A stretch of DNA of 13,665 bases from Defluviitaleaceae bacterium (GTDB lineage Bacteria; Bacillota; Clostridia; Lachnospirales; WQUN01), in assembly GCA_009783525.1 (NCBI GenBank), contig WRDG01000037.1, forward strand, positions 1 through 13,665, written 5' to 3'. Of the stretch, positions 11,401 through 13,665 are shown piece by piece. The notes beneath the pieces are model-generated. The model did not search any database, had not been told where the DNA came from, and saw nothing but the letters and a program-made list of their open reading frames with translations. Positions within the stretch are counted from its first letter, which is position 1, and each line of letters opens with the position of its first letter. The translations under genes and the position numbers were made by a program.

Positions 11401-13665
11401 GTACAGTACCGGTCGCGTTTCGGCGGCGTGCCGTCGCCGCTGGCGTGGGACAACGCGCATAACGGCGATTGGATAACCGCGGGCACGGTGCTTAGGAACG
11501 GCGCGACATATACGTACACTCCGGCTTTCGGCGGCGCGCCGCAGCTGCAGTCTCCTTTGCTTCCGTTAAGCGCGTCAAACCAAATTATTTTTACGTCGGA
11601 CCACGGCGCTTACGAAATTAGATATGTCCACGAAAACAGCCGCTATACGGTCAGCATGACGGCGTATTTTAAAGTGCGGCTCCATGCCACGCAAAACGTC
11701 ATGGAAATTTTGCAGGGGAAAACCCAAGCCGTGCTGCATAACGTCAGCTCGATGGTCGTAAGGGACCACCTGGGCGTCATAAGAAACGAAAACCTCCATA
11801 CAAGGATATACAGCGCGTCCAACGGCGGCAACTCCGTCACGGATGAGCCGTTTAAAAAAGAAATAGTAAACCACGACCATATAAATTTCGGCACGGTTTT
11901 TACGAACCGCGGCACATGGCTCACGGCGCTTGAAAGCGACAAAGCGGCAATCCCGGTTTATCACGCGGACGACAGGGTCGTGCAGCACCAGGTCTCCTAT
12001 ATTTATTTGCTCGAAACTCCGTCGTCCACTGTGTTCGGCAAAACCGCCGGAACCGTAAACGACGAAGGCGCTGCGGGCCGAAGGACAACAGTCCAAACGC
12101 TCGAAATGTACGAGACGATCACTTACAACCCGGCCGTGGTGCCCGGCTCAACCAACGCCCAAAAGCTTGCTTCGCTCGAAGCCGAGGGCCTGTTTAGCAT
12201 GCAGACGGAAGGCGTGTTCTACGACCTCTTGCCGGCGGGAGCAACAATCGAGCCGCTTAGCGCATCGAGCGTGGTCACATATCACAGCAACAATGCCGGC
12301 GGCCGCCGTGACGCGCTTGACCGGTATTACACAATCGACAACTGGCAGGGCACGGGACGCACCATGCTGGTGGTGTACGCAAAAGCGCCCGCTGCGCCCG
12401 TAAGCGTGTACAACCCGAATTATCAAATACTTTCGTACGCGGGCTACGATGAGGCGCGCTCGGGATTTACATTGACATTTACCATGGTTGTTTCATACGC
12501 GACCATCAACGACCGCGCAACAGACGGCAATTACGCAGTAACAAACGAAGCCGCGTACCGCAGCCCCAACGGAAATTTGATAAGCGGCAAAGCATCGCCG
12601 AATACATACTTCCAAAATATAAGCGGCGGGGGCAGTGCCGGCAACCGCGACGACGGAAACCGCAACACCGTCTATTCAAGCGCGGAAATAAATTTCCCGG
12701 TTTCGACAGTGGCAGTGTTCGGAATCGATAAAAAAGTAAAGTCGCCCATCGACACAATTTTTGGCGAACGCACGCAAACGATTTTAAACGGGCTGTACAC
12801 ATATCAGCTTCGGTTCCAAAGCAGCCGCAGCGTTACCACATCGTCGCGGGACGTGGTTTTTTACGACGTGATGGAAAATCAAAACGGCGATTGGAAAGGT
12901 ACTGTTCACAACGTAGACATAGCCTTTGCGCAATCGAGAGGCGTAGGGCCGAAGATATATTATTCGGTTGCAGAGGGTCTGCAGCCGGTCAGAACAGAAG
13001 ATTCGCGATATGTCCGTTCGGCGGAAAGCTGTTTGATGGCGAGGATAATTGACGGCGAAATAACCGCGCCGCCTTTATGCGTAAGCAACGCCTACGGCCA
13101 TCCCCATGTTTGCGAATGGGAAGAGGAAAACGGCGAGCCTGTTTGGATCCTTGTTCCGCCAAGCGAAATAATAAACGGAGTTTGGCTTGTGCCGCCTGAG
13201 CTTGCCCGGCAAGTGACGGCGATTGCCGTAGATTTGTCGAAAGCGGTAAACGGGATCGACGATATTGTTTTTATGAACGGCGAATCCGTCGTGTGCTATG
13301 TGACCATGCGCGCTCCAAACGAAAAAAAAGACGGCGACGCCGTCAACAGGATGAGCTATTTTACCAATCAAACTCCCGTTAACAACGGCGTCCCCGTAGA
13401 AGGCGGGATAGTGGTCCCGTCCGCGGCCATGTCAAACAACACATATGTTTCTATGGATAATTTAAGTTTCGGAATAAATAAAATTTCAAACCCGGCCGGC
13501 GGAAGCAGCCCTGCAAGCCCGGCGCCCGTCAACGACGGAGACATTATCGAATATGTGCTGCGACTTGAAAACCTTACCGCGTTCCCCGTGGGCGACGATC
13601 AAATCCTTGGCTTGGAAGTAGCGGACGATATACCGGACGGGCTAGAGATCATGGCGGACGATATC
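8416..13665 (+). CDS. Giant secreted surface protein/adhesin, 3' end beyond the window
   Basis: An open frame of 1750 codons runs from ATG 8416 to the window edge with no stop. GAAAGGAAAG upstream supports the start; ATG 8449 is an alternative. Residues 1-49 are a long Sec signal: basic stretch to K23, hydrophobic core about 24-43, and DAFA before F50. The mature part is rich in beta-type Thr, Val, Asn and Tyr patterns. Near 1434-1500 (GIDKKVKSP, then LYTYQLRFQ and VVFYDVMEN) it resembles fimbrial isopeptide-type domains. At 1685-1750 (FGINKISNP, GDIIEYVLRLEN, DDIPDGLEI) it resembles the start of a DUF11 repeat domain. Other traits are a Trp-rich stretch 474-506 (six Trp) and a close Cys trio 707, 712, 716, unusual for a secreted Firmicute protein. 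Most of 160-1430 I do not recognise. It probably acts as a cell-surface adhesin or S-layer-like protein; the anchor, if any, lies beyond the window. Two palindromic repeats sit in frame near its N-terminus (89-101 and 148-161). Confidence 0.88.
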   Translation, partial: MKSKRRSGCEDMTLIRTKLKNNKIPALILAFVMFFQHIVFFGGSSDAFAFESGVDGVVYYHGEPIEQGMTLPADAGLEVVYEFETETLKEGTPSEFLCIEKILLIPSNLTADPEGQSFFTVYDSGGTPLPGGELKHNPDGSFTFKFEKEETPQEFLCGETEYGSAYGAVSQEDTVASGPGLFTVPLETYRAVIVIPCLIDENAAGALPADVTFMSGGEAVTVTVEPAAVFMRMSAAGSASDPEIIISINWLTAANGNIVEKTSHPGRHDDLPEAFLNLTPVNNAEQIVTLQVNFYLPPEPAERKAAPEELEIRIPMYLFERRNDGTTTWNGGRIVHTSLDSSWGDHDLRVQNQQHITGLKSYRDTSASAVHPGGDFVVTNWREFTTGDKGIIDIAYKYFPSNIEDGYENLDVNVVGVYRPAAGKPFPGTSPEDGIPEIGFEGRSEIFGLRVNTHVRRQTGFAANIISGAVYESWQTAWGPAAAGWPAAWGGTPAERELWRTRPDQWPANGALLNDQTRLASDGYFNPPVAPFPKNPNDYFYVVWRVRYAQNRYASTMPYDLSFYFDAEKIAAQGGTVVGISGVNLTTTADPGVTAPFVGQTAAQTDAARIENFRINPDQTNQTVYYHRQILVRYDRTLVPAGTTLSFDGWMSIAGIDANEDPWLIDGNAEPIIRDNPSSPATTWPAANNAANDAYPPHITVWGPLSCTQATCSLPCALHNSPGGTFNNNARYTHRNDKISATYRYVGVHFSYGGGLYSTSKANIWGNNYNSPNSRLYSALNRLRPENPGAGRPYADLTRNASDTYTFAVGASAQGWSLTRETDVIAVPNDIKWQTENAGWDWESILSTTGNRIEYLANDRAAVFAGTTLSTTSNPDYWEIFLLERDGLGELTGAATPLGFLRIGLNANILTANMNSLLPMEKIRREGFSTYYKLPFTAELRDSMFFLDGYRLKNNDYEITSTYLVYTEYVHSMNENSGAVSAVEAQDYLNYAPVLVQYRSRFGGVPSPLAWDNAHNGDWITAGTVLRNGATYTYTPAFGGAPQLQSPLLPLSASNQIIFTSDHGAYEIRYVHENSRYTVSMTAYFKVRLHATQNVMEILQGKTQAVLHNVSSMVVRDHLGVIRNENLHTRIYSASNGGNSVTDEPFKKEIVNHDHINFGTVFTNRGTWLTALESDKAAIPVYHADDRVVQHQVSYIYLLETPSSTVFGKTAGTVNDEGAAGRRTTVQTLEMYETITYNPAVVPGSTNAQKLASLEAEGLFSMQTEGVFYDLLPAGATIEPLSASSVVTYHSNNAGGRRDALDRYYTIDNWQGTGRTMLVVYAKAPAAPVSVYNPNYQILSYAGYDEARSGFTLTFTMVVSYATINDRATDGNYAVTNEAAYRSPNGNLISGKASPNTYFQNISGGGSAGNRDDGNRNTVYSSAEINFPVSTVAVFGIDKKVKSPIDTIFGERTQTILNGLYTYQLRFQSSRSVTTSSRDVVFYDVMENQNGDWKGTVHNVDIAFAQSRGVGPKIYYSVAEGLQPVRTEDSRYVRSAESCLMARIIDGEITAPPLCVSNAYGHPHVCEWEEENGEPVWILVPPSEIINGVWLVPPELARQVTAIAVDLSKAVNGIDDIVFMNGESVVCYVTMRAPNEKKDGDAVNRMSYFTNQTPVNNGVPVEGGIVVPSAAMSNNTYVSMDNLSFGINKISNPAGGSSPASPAPVNDGDIIEYVLRLENLTAFPVGDDQILGLEVADDIPDGLEIMADDI
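8682..8709 (+). repeat. Short hairpin element, in-frame coding copy D
   Basis: AGGAACTCC (8685-8693), loop TTC, GGAGTTCCT (8697-8705): a perfect nine-pair hairpin inside the coding sequence. It encodes EGTPSEFLC (residues 90-98). It aligns with copy C 177 bases later (AAG-AAC-CC, three-base loop, GGAGTT, then TGC). Confidence 0.6.
8863..8887 (+). repeat. Short hairpin element, in-frame coding copy C
   Basis: AAACACC (8864-8870), loop GCA, GGAGTTT (8874-8880), one A-A mismatch. It encodes EETPQEFLC (residues 149-157). The DNA is nearly identical to intergenic copy B at 7703-7727. Confidence 0.65.

Overview
The window looks like chromosomal DNA of a strictly anaerobic bacterium, most likely a Clostridia-like Firmicute. 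The reasons are strong AAGGAGG-type ribosome binding sites, sigma-A-like promoters, U-tract terminators, very AT-rich gaps between much GC-richer genes, and a gene set typical of anaerobes (superoxide reductase, glycyl radical enzyme, CZB chemoreceptor, giant DUF11-type surface protein). The phylum is an inference. All supported genes lie on the + strand.

Layout. (1) 20-616: an unrecognised 198-residue protein, AT-rich in its first two thirds and GC-rich in its last third, followed by a strong terminator. (2) 939-3700: a sigma-A-like promoter drives a chemoreceptor (start GTG 1039) with an extracytoplasmic CZB-like oxidant/zinc sensor and a poly-HAMP region. Sixteen bases later comes a desulfoferrodoxin/superoxide reductase with an unusual cysteine-rich insert. 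The pair ends in a bidirectional terminator and reads as an 'oxidant sensing plus oxidant removal' operon. (3) 3820-7523: a promoter covered by nested palindromes precedes a glycyl radical enzyme (catalytic Cys436, radical Gly754) and a SorE-like NAD-type medium-chain dehydrogenase. Together they suggest an anaerobic dehydratase/lyase plus carbonyl reductase pathway of unknown substrate. The GRE activase is not in the window. (4) 7766-8245: a small Tic20/DUF4870-like membrane protein with a perfect terminator. (5) 8416 to the window end: the first 1750 codons of a giant secreted surface protein with a signal peptide and, at the window edge, the start of a DUF11-like repeat domain.

Two repeat families cut across this layout. 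One is a long imperfect inverted repeat found three times between genes (773-862, 3756-3817, 7597-7744). It carries a core CGGCTGA motif and an apical hairpin whose two arms change together between copies. The other is a short hairpin element built on (A)AACNCC-NNN-GGNGTT(T). It occurs twice in tandem between genes (7674-7722) and twice in frame inside the giant surface-protein gene, where it encodes ETPQEFLC / GTPSEFLC. This resembles protein-coding palindromic elements of the Rickettsia RPE kind and is the least explained signal here.

No tRNA, rRNA, CRISPR array, transposase or prophage gene was seen.
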